64,000 nt of DNA from Bacillus ectoiniformans (GTDB lineage Bacteria; Bacillota; Bacilli; Bacillales; Domibacillaceae), in contig NZ_JAFBES010000001.1 of assembly GCF_016908875.1 (NCBI RefSeq), positions 186,001 to 250,000 of the forward strand, written 5' to 3'. The number at the start of each line of letters is the position of its first letter. The first letter of the stretch is position 1. A model generated the notes under the pieces. That model was not told the origin of the DNA, searched no databases, and saw only the letters and a list, made by a program, of their open reading frames with translations. Positions 29,000 to 38,534 of the stretch are shown piece by piece. The position numbers were made by a program, and so were the translations under genes.

Positions 29000-30487
29000 C
29001 TATTTTCCTTTTTTCAAAAATAGTAATAAACCGAAAGAAACCACAGCAAACGCAAATACGACTAAGTAAACGGTATGGAGCGATGAGGTCAAACCGTTTT
29101 TTAATACTTGCAGGACTTCCGCGGATAGAGAACTGCTGCTTTGTCCGCTCAATAACTCGTTAATAGAGTCAATGGATAGCGCCTCCGCTTCTTGTGCTTC
29201 GCTATTGTGCAGATACGTTTTAAGACGGCTATTTAGCACCCCGCCTAATAGGGCGGCCCCAACCGTATTTCCCACATTTCTCATAAACATATTGGCCGCT
29301 GTTGCCGCCCCGCGTTTCTCCCAGTCCACTGAACTCTGAATCGAGACAATAAATGCGGTTGATGTGAGCCCCATGCCCACTCCCACGAAAAAGGAAGAAA
29401 AGCCGGCCCACACTGGACCAGATGCCCCGTTCATCATGACAAACATGAAACTTCCGATCATCAATGCCGCTCCGCCAATCATCGTTGTCGTTCTGTATCC
29501 GAGCGAGATCAGCATACGGCCGGATAAAGTGGACGCAATTGGCCAGCCAATCGACATGGCGGTTAAAGTAAAGCCAGCCACTGTCGCACTTTCTCCCATA
29601 ACGCCTTGTACATACGCCGGCAAAAAGCTTGAAATTCCGATTAACATAATACCTGTTGTGAATGAAACGAGATTGGCTATTAATATGGAGCGAACCGTCC
29701 ATAGTTCAAATGGCATCATAGGAGAAGCTGTTTTTCTTTCTTCCCTGATAAACAAGACCATGGCTGCCGTAAACAGAGCGATTAACAGCGCGCTAGTCGA
29801 AGACAGCCATGCAACTCTCACACCGCCTTCTACAAGCAAATACATGAGAGAGGAAATAGCAATAATAAATAGAAAAGTCCCCTTATAATCAATCACTGGT
29901 TTTTGCTTTTCAACTTTTTCATGCAAAAATATATATAGTCCGGCAATCGCTAAAAGACCCAGCGGTAAATTAATCCAAAAAATATATCTCCAGCTCACAT
30001 ACTCCACGAGCAAACCGCCAAGAGCCGGGCCAGAAACAGCAGAGATTCCCCAGACAGCTGATAAATAGCCTTGAACTTTCGCCCGCTCTTCCTTGGTATA
30101 AATATCTCCAACAATAGTGGACGCAATCGGCATGACAGCACCAGCCCCAAAACCTTGAATAAACCGGAAGACAATCAGCTGCTGCATCGAGCCTGCAAAC
30201 CCGCATAAAAGCGACCCCAATAAAAAGATAAAAATACCGGCTGACAGCACAGGCTTCCTTCCAAAAATATCTGATAGCTTTCCATAGATAAGCACGGTCG
30301 CTGCGTTCATTAACAAGTAGGCGGAAAACACCCAGCTATATAATGAAAAACCGCCTAAATCGGCTACAATGGCCGGCATGGCGGTTGACACAATCGTTGC
30401 TTCAATCGCTCCCATAAACATGGCTAATATGACGGAAGCAAGTACAAGCGGCCGTTTCGTTTCCCTCTTTAAAGCTTGAGTCTCCAC
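29000..30487 (-). CDS. MFS multidrug exporter, DHA2 (EmrB/QacA) family
   Basis: Drug:proton antiporter with about 14 membrane helices over 495 residues. Motif A is GKLSDIFGRKPVL, antiporter motif C region WGISAVSGPALGGLL, and motif D1 near the N-terminus (AIEATIVSTAMPAIVADL). GTG start with AGGAGG 9 bases before. Located between ccpC and darB, where B. subtilis has flavodoxin genes, so it is probably a local replacement. Substrate unknown. Confidence 0.9.
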   Translation of the reverse strand: METQALKRETKRPLVLASVILAMFMGAIEATIVSTAMPAIVADLGGFSLYSWVFSAYLLMNAATVLIYGKLSDIFGRKPVLSAGIFIFLLGSLLCGFAGSMQQLIVFRFIQGFGAGAVMPIASTIVGDIYTKEERAKVQGYLSAVWGISAVSGPALGGLLVEYVSWRYIFWINLPLGLLAIAGLYIFLHEKVEKQKPVIDYKGTFLFIIAISSLMYLLVEGGVRVAWLSSTSALLIALFTAAMVLFIREERKTASPMMPFELWTVRSILIANLVSFTTGIMLIGISSFLPAYVQGVMGESATVAGFTLTAMSIGWPIASTLSGRMLISLGYRTTTMIGGAALMIGSFMFVMMNGASGPVWAGFSSFFVGVGMGLTSTAFIVSIQSSVDWEKRGAATAANMFMRNVGNTVGAALLGGVLNSRLKTYLHNSEAQEAEALSIDSINELLSGQSSSSLSAEVLQVLKNGLTSSLHTVYLVVFAFAVVSFGLLLFLKKGK

Positions 30488-30634
30488 ATCGAACTACCTC
30501 CTTCTCACTTGCCGTTTCATTTGAACAAAAAATAAAAAGCTGCTCCATCAAGACCTTTATTCGCCTATATTCATGAAGTGAACATATGACGAATCTGGTT
30601 TCTCGCTGCGAGACAGCTCTAAAGAATCGTTTAG

Positions 30635-31075
30635 TTAACTAAGTTGATCTACATGATAGTTCAGGTGTTTTAAAATAACCCGTCTAGTTAAGATCCCTTG
30701 AAACGCTCCTTCTTCATCTGTTACACATAAAAATGGATGATTGATTAACAGCCCTAGCGCTTTTCGAAAGTGATCATTCACGGTCAGGTGCGGCTGATCC
30801 TTTGACATAACTTCTTCTACTCGCATATCTTCAAGCTTTTCAAACTCAATTCGTTCAAGTCCAAGAATCGCTTCCGTGATCATTGGTGAACTAATGAGCC
30901 CCTCAAGTTTAAACTTCTCATCAAGTACGGGGATTGCTGTATACCCGCTCTTTGTCAATACAAGCAACGCATGCTCGAGGTTATTCCCTGGCTGAACATG
31001 AGCCACTTTCTCGCCCGGGATAATATAATCCATTATTTTGGTATTTAATACATCTTTACTTTCAAAAGAAATCAT
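30635..31075 (-). CDS. darB: c-di-AMP-binding CBS protein DarB (YkuL/CbpB)
   Basis: A 146-residue protein of two CBS domains (about 14-70 and 82-140). It resembles B. subtilis DarB (YkuL) and Listeria CbpB, which, when free of c-di-AMP, activate the (p)ppGpp synthetase Rel and pyruvate carboxylase. Residues such as SGYTAIPVLD and the RRVILKHL helix near the C-terminus fit. Only gene between the MFS exporter and ykuJ. Confidence 0.88.
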   Translation of the reverse strand: MISFESKDVLNTKIMDYIIPGEKVAHVQPGNNLEHALLVLTKSGYTAIPVLDEKFKLEGLISSPMITEAILGLERIEFEKLEDMRVEEVMSKDQPHLTVNDHFRKALGLLINHPFLCVTDEEGAFQGILTRRVILKHLNYHVDQLS

Positions 31076-31210
31076 AAAAATACCCCTTCTTTTTCTTTTT
31101 CTTCCTGTATCTCTATCTCTTCCAAACAGAAGCTTGCTTACTGTATGTATCCCCTGCCTAATTATAACAAACTTAGCCCGGAAAAACCTAATTCACTCAC
31201 CCGAAGAACA

Positions 31211-31240
31211 GAAAAAAACCCTGCCTTCTATAAGCAGGGA
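31211..31240 (-). terminator. ykuJ terminator
   Basis: CCCTGC and GCAGGG pair around a short AT-rich loop; seven Ts follow on the minus strand. Confidence 0.85.
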
Positions 31241-31247
31241 AAAGAAA

Positions 31248-31505
31248 TTATAGCTGCTGCTGTTTTTCTTCTTGAAGCAAATCAAAAATTTCAATTGCTG
31301 TCATATCGATATCATCGAAAGGATACTTGTTTCCTTTTCCGTCCTTATCGTAAACTTCTAATTCAAACGTATCTTTATTAGGAAAATATTTCACTTGGCA
31401 TAAAGTTTTACCGTTCATTTCGAATAAGCGCTGCTGAACCTCGCCAGCCTCTCCGCCCTCTTGCAAAGACTTTAAACGTTGAATAATACCCATTAATTGT
31501 GACAT
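31248..31505 (-). CDS. ykuJ: YkuJ family protein
   Basis: An 85-residue soluble protein of the YkuJ family. MSQLMGIIQRLKSLQ N-terminal helix, then strands with FEMNGKTLCQVKYFP and ELEVYDKDGKG. A structure is known for the B. subtilis protein, but no function. Here it has its own terminator and is separated from ykuI by two unrelated small genes. Confidence 0.85.
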   Translation of the reverse strand: MSQLMGIIQRLKSLQEGGEAGEVQQRLFEMNGKTLCQVKYFPNKDTFELEVYDKDGKGNKYPFDDIDMTAIEIFDLLQEEKQQQL

Positions 31506-31701
31506 AAATTAGGTCGTCCCCTTTCATATGGCAATCCATTATTTATTTAATTTTGACCATCTGCTATCTGATTGTATAAAATAAATAGGCAAAAGAAATA
31601 TACCATACATCTATTCTATATCCAACTGTTTTATTTTAACCTTTTGTCTAATTATGATGAACGCTGAAACAAATAAACCCATTCTAAAGGAGGAAGAAAG
31701 T

Positions 31702-31944
31702 ATGTCAGCTATTGTATTGTATACCCAGCCTGAATGTCCGCCATGCCAGATAATTAAATTATTTCTTAAAGACCGGGGAGTTCTCTTTGAGGAAAAGAAT
31801 ATTGCAGATGATCCCAAAGCCAGGAATGAATTAATAAATATTTGGAAATCCCATTCAACACCAACTGTTGTTATAGAAGAGGATATTATCAGAGGTTTTG
31901 ATCTCAATAAATTGACAGAAATTCTTGAGAAACATCAGCTGTAA
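31702..31944 (+). CDS. Glutaredoxin-like (NrdH-type) protein
   Basis: An 80-residue thioredoxin-fold redox protein with active site CPPC (Cys12-Cys15) in YTQPECPPC, the cis-Pro loop STPTVVIE and a glutaredoxin-like GFDLNKL ending. AAGGAGGA 7 bases before the ATG at 31702 fixes the start. Probably reduced by thioredoxin reductase or bacillithiol. Its position within the yku block is not typical of B. subtilis. Confidence 0.85.
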   Translation: MSAIVLYTQPECPPCQIIKLFLKDRGVLFEEKNIADDPKARNELINIWKSHSTPTVVIEEDIIRGFDLNKLTEILEKHQL

Positions 31945-32006
31945 TAAGCCGTCCAGATTTCTTTTGCCGATCTTCCAATGAGCAGAAGAAACCTGGTCTA
32001 AACTAT

Positions 32007-32246
32007 TTATAGATAACCGCTTGCCACAGCTGCGTAAATGATAAATGCCAAAGCAAGTCCAATCCCTATGACATACGCCCAAAATATCGGATTTTTTGTA
32101 TAAGGATGATGCTGAACTGTTTCTGGGATCGGCTGATCCATTTCTTTTACCGCACCTTGCGATTTCAGCACCTTCATTGTATATATAAGCGAGAATACAA
32201 ATGTAATCGTAACAGCCACTATAAGAATGACCATATAATCACTCAC
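32007..32246 (-). CDS. Hypothetical small membrane protein
   Basis: I do not recognise the family. GTG start at 32246, 7-8 bases after AAAGGAG, gives 79 residues: helix one about 5-25, a charged loop with KEMDQPIPETVQHHPYTKNP, helix two about 53-75. The longer in-frame extension to 32384 overlaps the end of ykuI and lacks a ribosome binding site. Single gene. Confidence 0.6.
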   Translation of the reverse strand: MSDYMVILIVAVTITFVFSLIYTMKVLKSQGAVKEMDQPIPETVQHHPYTKNPIFWAYVIGIGLALAFIIYAAVASGYL

Positions 32247-32313
32247 AGGAGACACTCCTTTCAATAATGAATGTATGAATAGTGTCTCCGCAATCATCGA
32301 AATGTATTCAACT

Positions 32314-33525
32314 TTAATAGAGCAGCCCGTCTTGTTCAAATAAGAATTCATACGAAATATCCATGAATAAATATTCGTGCTCATTCAAAGGATAAGAAAA
32401 AGTCCTAGTCAGTTCTCCCGTTTCAATATCACTGTAAAGATCGGAAATGAGCCCGCGTTTATTTTTACGCATTTTTAAGATGTTTTCTAAAAAATATGGG
32501 CGCCAGCTCCAATTTTTATCGAAATACTCCGGCTGAAAGATCCATTCTCCACTCTTTTTAAAATAATTAGGCGTCAATTCAAACCCATTCTCATCACATA
32601 TGTATAAACGAAAACACATCATTTCAAATTTCTTCCCCAGCTCTTCAAGCAAGTATTCTTTGCTATCGTGCTGCTTCATCACGCGCGATACAACCGTTTG
32701 GATTTCATTTTGAATCGATTCTGCGAGCATGTACACTTTTTCAAGAGAACGCTTTTCATGCAAGATAAACTCCTGGCATTTCCTTCTGAGCTTTTCGCGC
32801 ATGATTTCGGAGGGCTTAAACGACAAATCGGGTTTCTCTAGATAAAATCCTTGGTAATATCTCCCGCCATGCTTCCATGCATATTGTAATTGATACTCTA
32901 CTTCTATACTCTCAAATAAAAGCGAAGCACCTATTTTTCGCGCCAGCATAGATAAGGAATAAAGGAAATCGTTATAGTTGTGATTAGCCGATTCGCTGCG
33001 AAGCATATCAAGATTTACTTTTAAAATATCCGGCGCGCATCCGGATAATCGATGAATATTCGCATTATTTTCACTTAAATGGTCAATAGCAATTCGAATG
33101 CCTAGCGTCTTGTAATACCTTATTAAATGTTCAAGGTTTGTCCTATAATCTCTTTCTGAAATCTCCAAAACGACTTTCTCTAGCTTAAACCCCTTGCTTT
33201 CATAACTTTTCAGCAGCTGTAAAAAAAACTCGCCATCTTCCTTCATTAAAATGGCCGCCGTACAGTTGATAAAGAGCATGGCTTGCTCGTTTGAATCTGT
33301 GTATAGATCAAGCGCTTTACTTATGAGAAGGCAATCCACCTCTAAATGATATTCTTCCGGAACTTCTTCATCTTCAAAAAAAGGCCCTAAGCTTTTTATT
33401 TCTTCACCGTCTTTAAATCGCCCAAGGACCTCATAACCAATAATTCGATGCTCATCCGCACTGAAAATCGGCTGAAATGCAGGCATGACTTGATCTAAAT
33501 GTGACATGACTTCAAGTGCATCCAT
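32314..33525 (-). CDS. ykuI: EAL-domain c-di-GMP-binding protein YkuI
   Basis: A 403-residue protein with an N-terminal EAL domain (about 5-240) and a C-terminal PAS/cache-like YkuI_C domain (about 245-400). The signature is YEVLGRF rather than EAL, the ELSE-type motif is VLEISERD, but the DDFG loop reads IAIDHLSENNANI, so phosphodiesterase activity is doubtful and ligand sensing more likely. B. subtilis YkuI binds c-di-GMP without clear hydrolysis. No membrane segment. Confidence 0.88.
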   Translation of the reverse strand: MDALEVMSHLDQVMPAFQPIFSADEHRIIGYEVLGRFKDGEEIKSLGPFFEDEEVPEEYHLEVDCLLISKALDLYTDSNEQAMLFINCTAAILMKEDGEFFLQLLKSYESKGFKLEKVVLEISERDYRTNLEHLIRYYKTLGIRIAIDHLSENNANIHRLSGCAPDILKVNLDMLRSESANHNYNDFLYSLSMLARKIGASLLFESIEVEYQLQYAWKHGGRYYQGFYLEKPDLSFKPSEIMREKLRRKCQEFILHEKRSLEKVYMLAESIQNEIQTVVSRVMKQHDSKEYLLEELGKKFEMMCFRLYICDENGFELTPNYFKKSGEWIFQPEYFDKNWSWRPYFLENILKMRKNKRGLISDLYSDIETGELTRTFSYPLNEHEYLFMDISYEFLFEQDGLLY

Positions 33526-33689
33526 CTCCTAAACCTCCATAATTACCTGTTTTTCGGGAAAACATATGATTATTGATCGTCGCTATGTATGTGAACATAT
33601 CTATTATAATAGAATATTCGTATTTTTCATATCAGATTAATCGAGACTCTTATTTCCTTTACTATTCCACCCACTTCACCACTTCAAAA

Positions 33690-33716
33690 AAGAGACAAGC
33701 AAGAAGCAAGTCTCCA
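33690..33716 (-). terminator. Probable fadH terminator
   Basis: GAGAC...GTCTC with an imperfect inner stem, followed by TTTTTT on the minus strand, 25 bases after the fadH stop. Confidence 0.6.
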
Positions 33717-33738
33717 TTCAATCCCCTTATAAATTTAA

Positions 33739-34503
33739 TTAAAACGGAAATCTATTCAGCCATTGGCCGCCATCCATTGTGACACATTCCCCGTTTATAT
33801 ATCCGGCTTGATCGGAGAAAAGATAGAGAGCTAATCCCGCAATTTCCTCAGGTGTTCCCAATCGATGCAGCGGGACACTATTAATTGTTCGCTTCGCCGC
33901 TTCTTCTGATTCCCATAACTTGTCTGCTCCGCCCGTTCTTTCAATGGGACCTGGGGCTATTGCATTTGCACGAATCCCATATTTATGTCCCCATTCCACA
34001 GCTAAAGTTCTAGTTAAGGATAGGACACCTGCTTTAGCTGCTGCTGAGTGCGCGACTCCCGCTCCGGCATTCCATGCATAGGTGGCGACAATATTAATCA
34101 TGCTGCCTTTTATGCCATGTTCAATCCAATAATTGCCCACTGCTCTCGAACAGTAGAATGTGCCATTTAAAACGATATCGATCACTGATTTCCATCCATT
34201 TACTGATAAATTCTCAGCAGGACAAATAAAGTTTCCTGCCGCATTATTCACTAAATAATCAATCGTTCCAAACGCTTCATGTGTTTCACTAATTAGACGG
34301 TCAACATCTTCAGGGCTGCGAACATCCATGGAAACGAGCAATAACTCGCCGCCCTCCCCTTTAAGTTCCGCTTTAGCCGCTTCTAACTTTTCTTGATTTC
34401 TTCCGGCAATCACCACTTTGCCGCCTTCTTGAAGAAACCTTTTCGCCATATATTTTCCCATGCCGCTTGAACCGCCAGTTACGATCACAACTTTATCTTT
34501 CAT
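33739..34503 (-). CDS. fadH: 2,4-dienoyl-CoA reductase (SDR), YkuF-like
   Basis: Short-chain dehydrogenase for beta-oxidation of unsaturated fatty acids. TGGSSGMG nucleotide motif (7-14), NNAAGNF, and the catalytic region GVAHSAAAKAG, where the usual Tyr is His and the Lys is kept, as in the dienoyl-CoA reductase family. 254 residues with the ATG at 34503 after GGGGGA. Same size as B. subtilis FadH and in the matching yku position. Confidence 0.88.
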   Translation of the reverse strand: MKDKVVIVTGGSSGMGKYMAKRFLQEGGKVVIAGRNQEKLEAAKAELKGEGGELLLVSMDVRSPEDVDRLISETHEAFGTIDYLVNNAAGNFICPAENLSVNGWKSVIDIVLNGTFYCSRAVGNYWIEHGIKGSMINIVATYAWNAGAGVAHSAAAKAGVLSLTRTLAVEWGHKYGIRANAIAPGPIERTGGADKLWESEEAAKRTINSVPLHRLGTPEEIAGLALYLFSDQAGYINGECVTMDGGQWLNRFPF

Positions 34504-34693
34504 GCTTATCCCCCTGTTCATAAAAAATGAATGAATCACCACTCATTATTTATGATAACATATTTTTGGAAAATTCACATATTTTTAAGCAGAATTATTT
34601 TCTTTCTTTTATTTTTTTACTACTATTATCAGTAGTGTGAAACCACTGACTTTAATATAATAATAGAAACAAACAGGAAAGAGTGGCTTAAGT

Positions 34694-35569
34694 ATGATGG
34701 CTAAAAAATATTCACGGCGCAGCTTTTTGAAGCAATCTCTCACTTTTCTGTTTTCACTTTTAGGCTTATCTGGCGGCGGCTATGCCTATGCTCGTTTCAT
34801 TGAACCAAGCAGGCTGCAATTAAATGAAGTAGAGATTCAACATGAACGAATCCCAAAAAGCTTTAACAATCTGAAAATCGTTCAATTCAGCGACACCCAT
34901 CTTGGGTTTCAATATTCGCTTAAACAATTAGAAAAGCATATCTCTCTCATCAATTCACTAAACCCGGATATGATCTTTTTTACAGGTGATTTATTGGATA
35001 AACCAAATGAATATGAATCGTCTAAAGCACGTGAAACCGTAAGAATTCTTCAAGAGCTTCACGCACCTTTAGGTAAATTCTCTGTTTACGGAAATCATGA
35101 TCATGGCGGATATGGTACCGACCTTTATCAAAATATGATGAAACAATCCGGTTTCACCCTTCTGAAAAATGAATCAGCTGAAATATATAAAGACGAAGAA
35201 AGCATTTTTCTGCTAGGCATTGATGATGCGATGCTAGGAAAGCCCAGCATTGGATTGGCCAAGCAAAGGGTGAAAGAAAACCATTATCAGATATTACTTT
35301 CTCATGCTCCTGACTTGGCTGATGAAGCAGCTGGTTCTGGTATTCACCTTCAGCTCAGCGGACATTCCCACGGCGGCCAAATCCAGCTGCCTTTTGTAGG
35401 AACGCTCATTACACCGCCGTTTGCGGAACGCTATCAGGAAGGTAGATATGACTTATCTCCGCTCACTTTATATGTCAACCGCGGGCTTGGCACAACAAGG
35501 CTCCCTTTTCGTTTTCTATCCGTTCCTGAGATTACCATTTTTACTTTACAAACAAAGCAAAAAACATGA
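34694..35569 (+). CDS. ykuE: Tat-exported metallophosphoesterase YkuE
   Basis: Calcineurin-like phosphoesterase with a twin-arginine signal (SRRSFLK near residues 7-13, hydrophobic helix to about 32). Metal motifs FSDTHLG, TGDLLD, YGNHDHGG, LSHAPD and SGHSHGGQ are complete. B. subtilis YkuE is a Tat substrate and wall-associated; the natural substrate is unknown. 291 residues. Followed by a terminator shared with fluC. Confidence 0.92.
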   Translation: MMAKKYSRRSFLKQSLTFLFSLLGLSGGGYAYARFIEPSRLQLNEVEIQHERIPKSFNNLKIVQFSDTHLGFQYSLKQLEKHISLINSLNPDMIFFTGDLLDKPNEYESSKARETVRILQELHAPLGKFSVYGNHDHGGYGTDLYQNMMKQSGFTLLKNESAEIYKDEESIFLLGIDDAMLGKPSIGLAKQRVKENHYQILLSHAPDLADEAAGSGIHLQLSGHSHGGQIQLPFVGTLITPPFAERYQEGRYDLSPLTLYVNRGLGTTRLPFRFLSVPEITIFTLQTKQKT

Positions 35570-35595
35570 CTCCAAAACGCGAGTCATGTTTTTTT
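35560..35595. terminator. Bidirectional terminator between ykuE and fluC
   Basis: ACATGACTC pairs with GAGTCATGT, with A- and T-runs outside. Confidence 0.9.
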
Positions 35596-35941
35596 ATGAA
35601 GCAGCCATTCCTGCTGCAAAGGATAGGGTAGAACCAAGTATGGTGAATAAGACATAAATCAAAAACGTACTTCTCTTTTTTTCTAATAGGGCAGCCCCTT
35701 CCACACTGAACGTTGAAAATGTGGTAAAACCTCCTAATAAACCTGTACCGATAAACAGCTGAGCTTCTATTGAGAGCCCCTGGCCATGTGAGATGAAAAG
35801 ACCTAGCAGAAAGCTTCCTAACAGGTTTACCGTTAAAGCTCCCAGCGGAAAAGAACCTTTCACTTTAGCAAGCAATAATGAGGCTGCATATCTTAGCAAA
35901 GCGCCAACAGCTCCACCGGCAGCCGTCAATAATAAAGCCAT
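35594..35941 (-). CDS. Fluoride channel FluC/CrcB (second copy)
   Basis: A 115-residue four-helix membrane protein of the CrcB/Fluc family, exporting fluoride down its gradient. GGAVGALLRYAAS, NLLGSFLLG and GGFTTFSTFSVE (with the channel Phe/Thr) are conserved. Its start overlaps the stop of the upstream crcB by one base (TAATG), so the two are coupled, as in the paired crcB genes of Bacillus that may work as opposite-topology partners. Confidence 0.92.
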   Translation of the reverse strand: MALLLTAAGGAVGALLRYAASLLLAKVKGSFPLGALTVNLLGSFLLGLFISHGQGLSIEAQLFIGTGLLGGFTTFSTFSVEGAALLEKKRSTFLIYVLFTILGSTLSFAAGMAAS

Positions 35942-36315
35942 TATCTATTCTCTCCTTTGACCTTGGCTAAGGAGCCTAGTTTAAGGCCTGTTACCCCTGC
36001 AGCTATGCCTAGGACTGTACTTGCTGCCATATAGATCGTCGCAGTCCTTGCATTGACATGAAATAATTCATACACCTCTTTGGAAAAGGTGGACATCGTC
36101 GTAAATCCGCCGCAAAGTCCAGTGCCATAAAATAAAGATTGTGCTTTGCTGATTTTTTTACGCATAAACCAGGAAGTAATGAGACCGAGCACGAAGCTTC
36201 CTAGCGTATTCACCAGTATCGTGCCAAAAGGAAATAAGCTGCTATTCAAAAATAGAGTCAAGTAACGAAATACAGCCCCTGCTCCTCCGCCAAGCATGAC
36301 ATACACTATATTCAT
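35941..36315 (-). CDS. Fluoride channel FluC/CrcB (first copy)
   Basis: A 124-residue paralogue with the same family motifs: GGGAGAVFRYLTL, NTLGSFVLG and GGFTTMSTFSKE. Four membrane helices. First gene of the pair. No fluoride (crcB) riboswitch was recognised in the 90 bases upstream. AAGGAGA-like site is replaced by GGGGGAAC before the ATG. Confidence 0.92.
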   Translation of the reverse strand: MNIVYVMLGGGAGAVFRYLTLFLNSSLFPFGTILVNTLGSFVLGLITSWFMRKKISKAQSLFYGTGLCGGFTTMSTFSKEVYELFHVNARTATIYMAASTVLGIAAGVTGLKLGSLAKVKGENR

Positions 36316-36407
36316 AGTTGTTCCCCCGTAATAATGATCATACTGCTCAGCCTAACAAACTACTATAAACAAGGGAAGAGTTTTCTTATCCGCTTTCCAA
36401 TATCCTC

Positions 36408-38519
36408 TTACTCTTCATCTTCTCCGACGCGATAAGCTGCTTTTAAATTAATTAACTGACTGTTTATCTCTTCTTGATCGGCCGTCCGTTCTACATAGTG
36501 ATAGTACCCTTGATTATCTTGATATCGCGCTTTCACATTATCCTTCAGCTGCAGTTCAAGAAATTCAGACAGCCGTTTTTTTAATTCACCGTCAAAGATC
36601 GGAAACATAATCTCCACTCGCTTGATCATATTTCTTGTCATTAAATCTGCGGAAGACAGCAGCATTTTGCCTTCTCCATTATGGTGGAAGTAATAGATTC
36701 GGCTATGCTCTAGGAATCGTCCTACAATGCTGATTACTCGAATATTTTCACTGACCCCGGCAATACCAGGACGCAAGCAGCAAATCCCGCGTATGATACA
36801 GTCAATCTTGACCCCCGCACACGATGCTTCATAAAACTTCATGATCAGTTCTTTATCAGTTAATGAGTTCATCTTGGCAATAATACGCCCATTGCCGTGT
36901 TTTTTATGCAGACGGATCTCATTATCTATTAGTTTAATAAATTCATCTTGAATATCAAATGGGGCAACGACAATATGATTGTACTCCGGCTTTTCCGTGT
37001 ATCCGCTCAAATAGTTAAAAAAGTTCGTCGCGTCAATGCCAAACTTCCGTTTCGTTGTGATTAATCCATGATCCGTATATAATTTAGCTGTTTGATCATT
37101 ATAATTGCCCGTCCCCAGATGAACAAAGCGTTCAATTCCGTTATTTGTTTTCCGGACAATCAAGGTTATTTTACTGTGAGTTTTTAGATTATGCATGCCA
37201 TATATGACATGACAGCCCGCCTTCTCTAACTCCTTCGCCCACTGCACATTATTTTCCTCATCAAACCGGGCTTTTAATTCGACTAGCACGGTTACTTGCT
37301 TGCCATTTTCAGCCGCTTGCTTCAGCGCTTTTATGACCGGAGAATCCCCACTGACCCGGTAAAGCGTCTGCTTAATAGCGAGCACACTTGGATCATCAGC
37401 TGCCTGCGTCACAAAGTCGACAATAGGTTCAAAGGATTCGTATGGATGATAGAACAATAAGTCCTGCTTAAGGGCTTTTTCAAAAATATCTTCTCTGTTA
37501 GATAAATCAAATGGCAGCTGCGGTATAAAATTTTCGTAGGATAAATCATCACAGTGATCCCCAACTTTTTTGACAAAGGAAAATAAGAAAGTTAAATCAA
37601 TAGGGCCATTGATCTCATATACATCTTTCGAATGAATTTCTAGCTCCTCTAATAAATAAGCCAGCACATCCGAGTCCAGTCCTTCCCTTTTAATTTCCAG
37701 CCGGACAGCTGCACCCCATTTTCTTTTCTTTAATTCTTTCTCTATTTCAAGCAACAGATCACGTGCACCTTCCTCATGAATCGTTAAATCGGCATTTCTA
37801 GTGATTCTGAATATGTTCGTCGACTTAACGGTAAACCCTTTAAAGAAACGAGTAACATAATGCTCCAGTACATCTTCCATCATCACAAAAGCGGTATGAG
37901 AATCAGATGAAGGCAAAGAAATAAAGCGTGGCAGGACAGATGGAACCTGAACAATGGCCACTTTATCTTTGCGCTCTTCTCCCTCTTCTTTATCATTATT
38001 CTCAAGCATCACGACCATATTGATGCTTTTATTTAAAAGCATCGGAAACGGACGATACGCATCAATCGCCATCGGAGTCAGCACAGGGAAGATCTCCTGT
38101 TCAAAATATTCATTCAAATAATTCAGTTCCGATTGATTTAAGGAATCAATTGGTTTAAAGAATATGCCTTGTTCATTTAAAGCAGGTATAATCTGTTCAT
38201 TTAAAATTTGGTATTGCGTTTCTATTAAAGAATGAGTCTTCTCACTAATCGCTTTAAGCTGCTGTTTCGGCGTCATCCCTGCCTTATTTTCTGGCTTATT
38301 AAACCCCGCCTTCACTTGGTCTTTTAGCCCAGCAACCCTCACCATAAAGAATTCATCCAGATTGGAACTGAAAATCGCTAAAAACTTTAATTTTTCAAGC
38401 AGCGGATTGGTGTCATCCGTTGACTCCTGAAGCACCCGTTCATTAAATGCCAGCCAGCTCAGTTCCCGGTTATTATAATACGTCGGATCTGATAGTGCAG
38501 TATGCTCATTTCCCCTCAT
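36408..38519 (-). CDS. ppk: Polyphosphate kinase 1
   Basis: Makes long-chain polyphosphate from ATP by a phosphohistidine intermediate. N-terminal PPK domain ([16 protein letters not shown]), head domain, then two PLD-like C-terminal domains; the phosphorylated His lies in [11 protein letters not shown] and a second conserved block is VHLGTGNYN. 703 residues. Located 15 bases downstream of ppx, so the antagonistic pair is one operon. B. subtilis 168 has no ppk; this is one of the differences from its gene order. Confidence 0.96.
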   Translation of the reverse strand: MRGNEHTALSDPTYYNNRELSWLAFNERVLQESTDDTNPLLEKLKFLAIFSSNLDEFFMVRVAGLKDQVKAGFNKPENKAGMTPKQQLKAISEKTHSLIETQYQILNEQIIPALNEQGIFFKPIDSLNQSELNYLNEYFEQEIFPVLTPMAIDAYRPFPMLLNKSINMVVMLENNDKEEGEERKDKVAIVQVPSVLPRFISLPSSDSHTAFVMMEDVLEHYVTRFFKGFTVKSTNIFRITRNADLTIHEEGARDLLLEIEKELKKRKWGAAVRLEIKREGLDSDVLAYLLEELEIHSKDVYEINGPIDLTFLFSFVKKVGDHCDDLSYENFIPQLPFDLSNREDIFEKALKQDLLFYHPYESFEPIVDFVTQAADDPSVLAIKQTLYRVSGDSPVIKALKQAAENGKQVTVLVELKARFDEENNVQWAKELEKAGCHVIYGMHNLKTHSKITLIVRKTNNGIERFVHLGTGNYNDQTAKLYTDHGLITTKRKFGIDATNFFNYLSGYTEKPEYNHIVVAPFDIQDEFIKLIDNEIRLHKKHGNGRIIAKMNSLTDKELIMKFYEASCAGVKIDCIIRGICCLRPGIAGVSENIRVISIVGRFLEHSRIYYFHHNGEGKMLLSSADLMTRNMIKRVEIMFPIFDGELKKRLSEFLELQLKDNVKARYQDNQGYYHYVERTADQEEINSQLINLKAAYRVGEDEE

Positions 38520-38534
38520 TTAACTTCCCCCTAG

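Noticed and set aside
31950-31998. Inverted repeat after the glutaredoxin gene as terminator
   Set aside because: Stem is plausible but imperfect and lacks a T-run on either strand.
36316-36407. Possible fluoride riboswitch before the fluC pair
   Set aside because: The conserved GATGG and GCTGATGACTCCTG-type blocks of the crcB motif are absent from the minus-strand leader.
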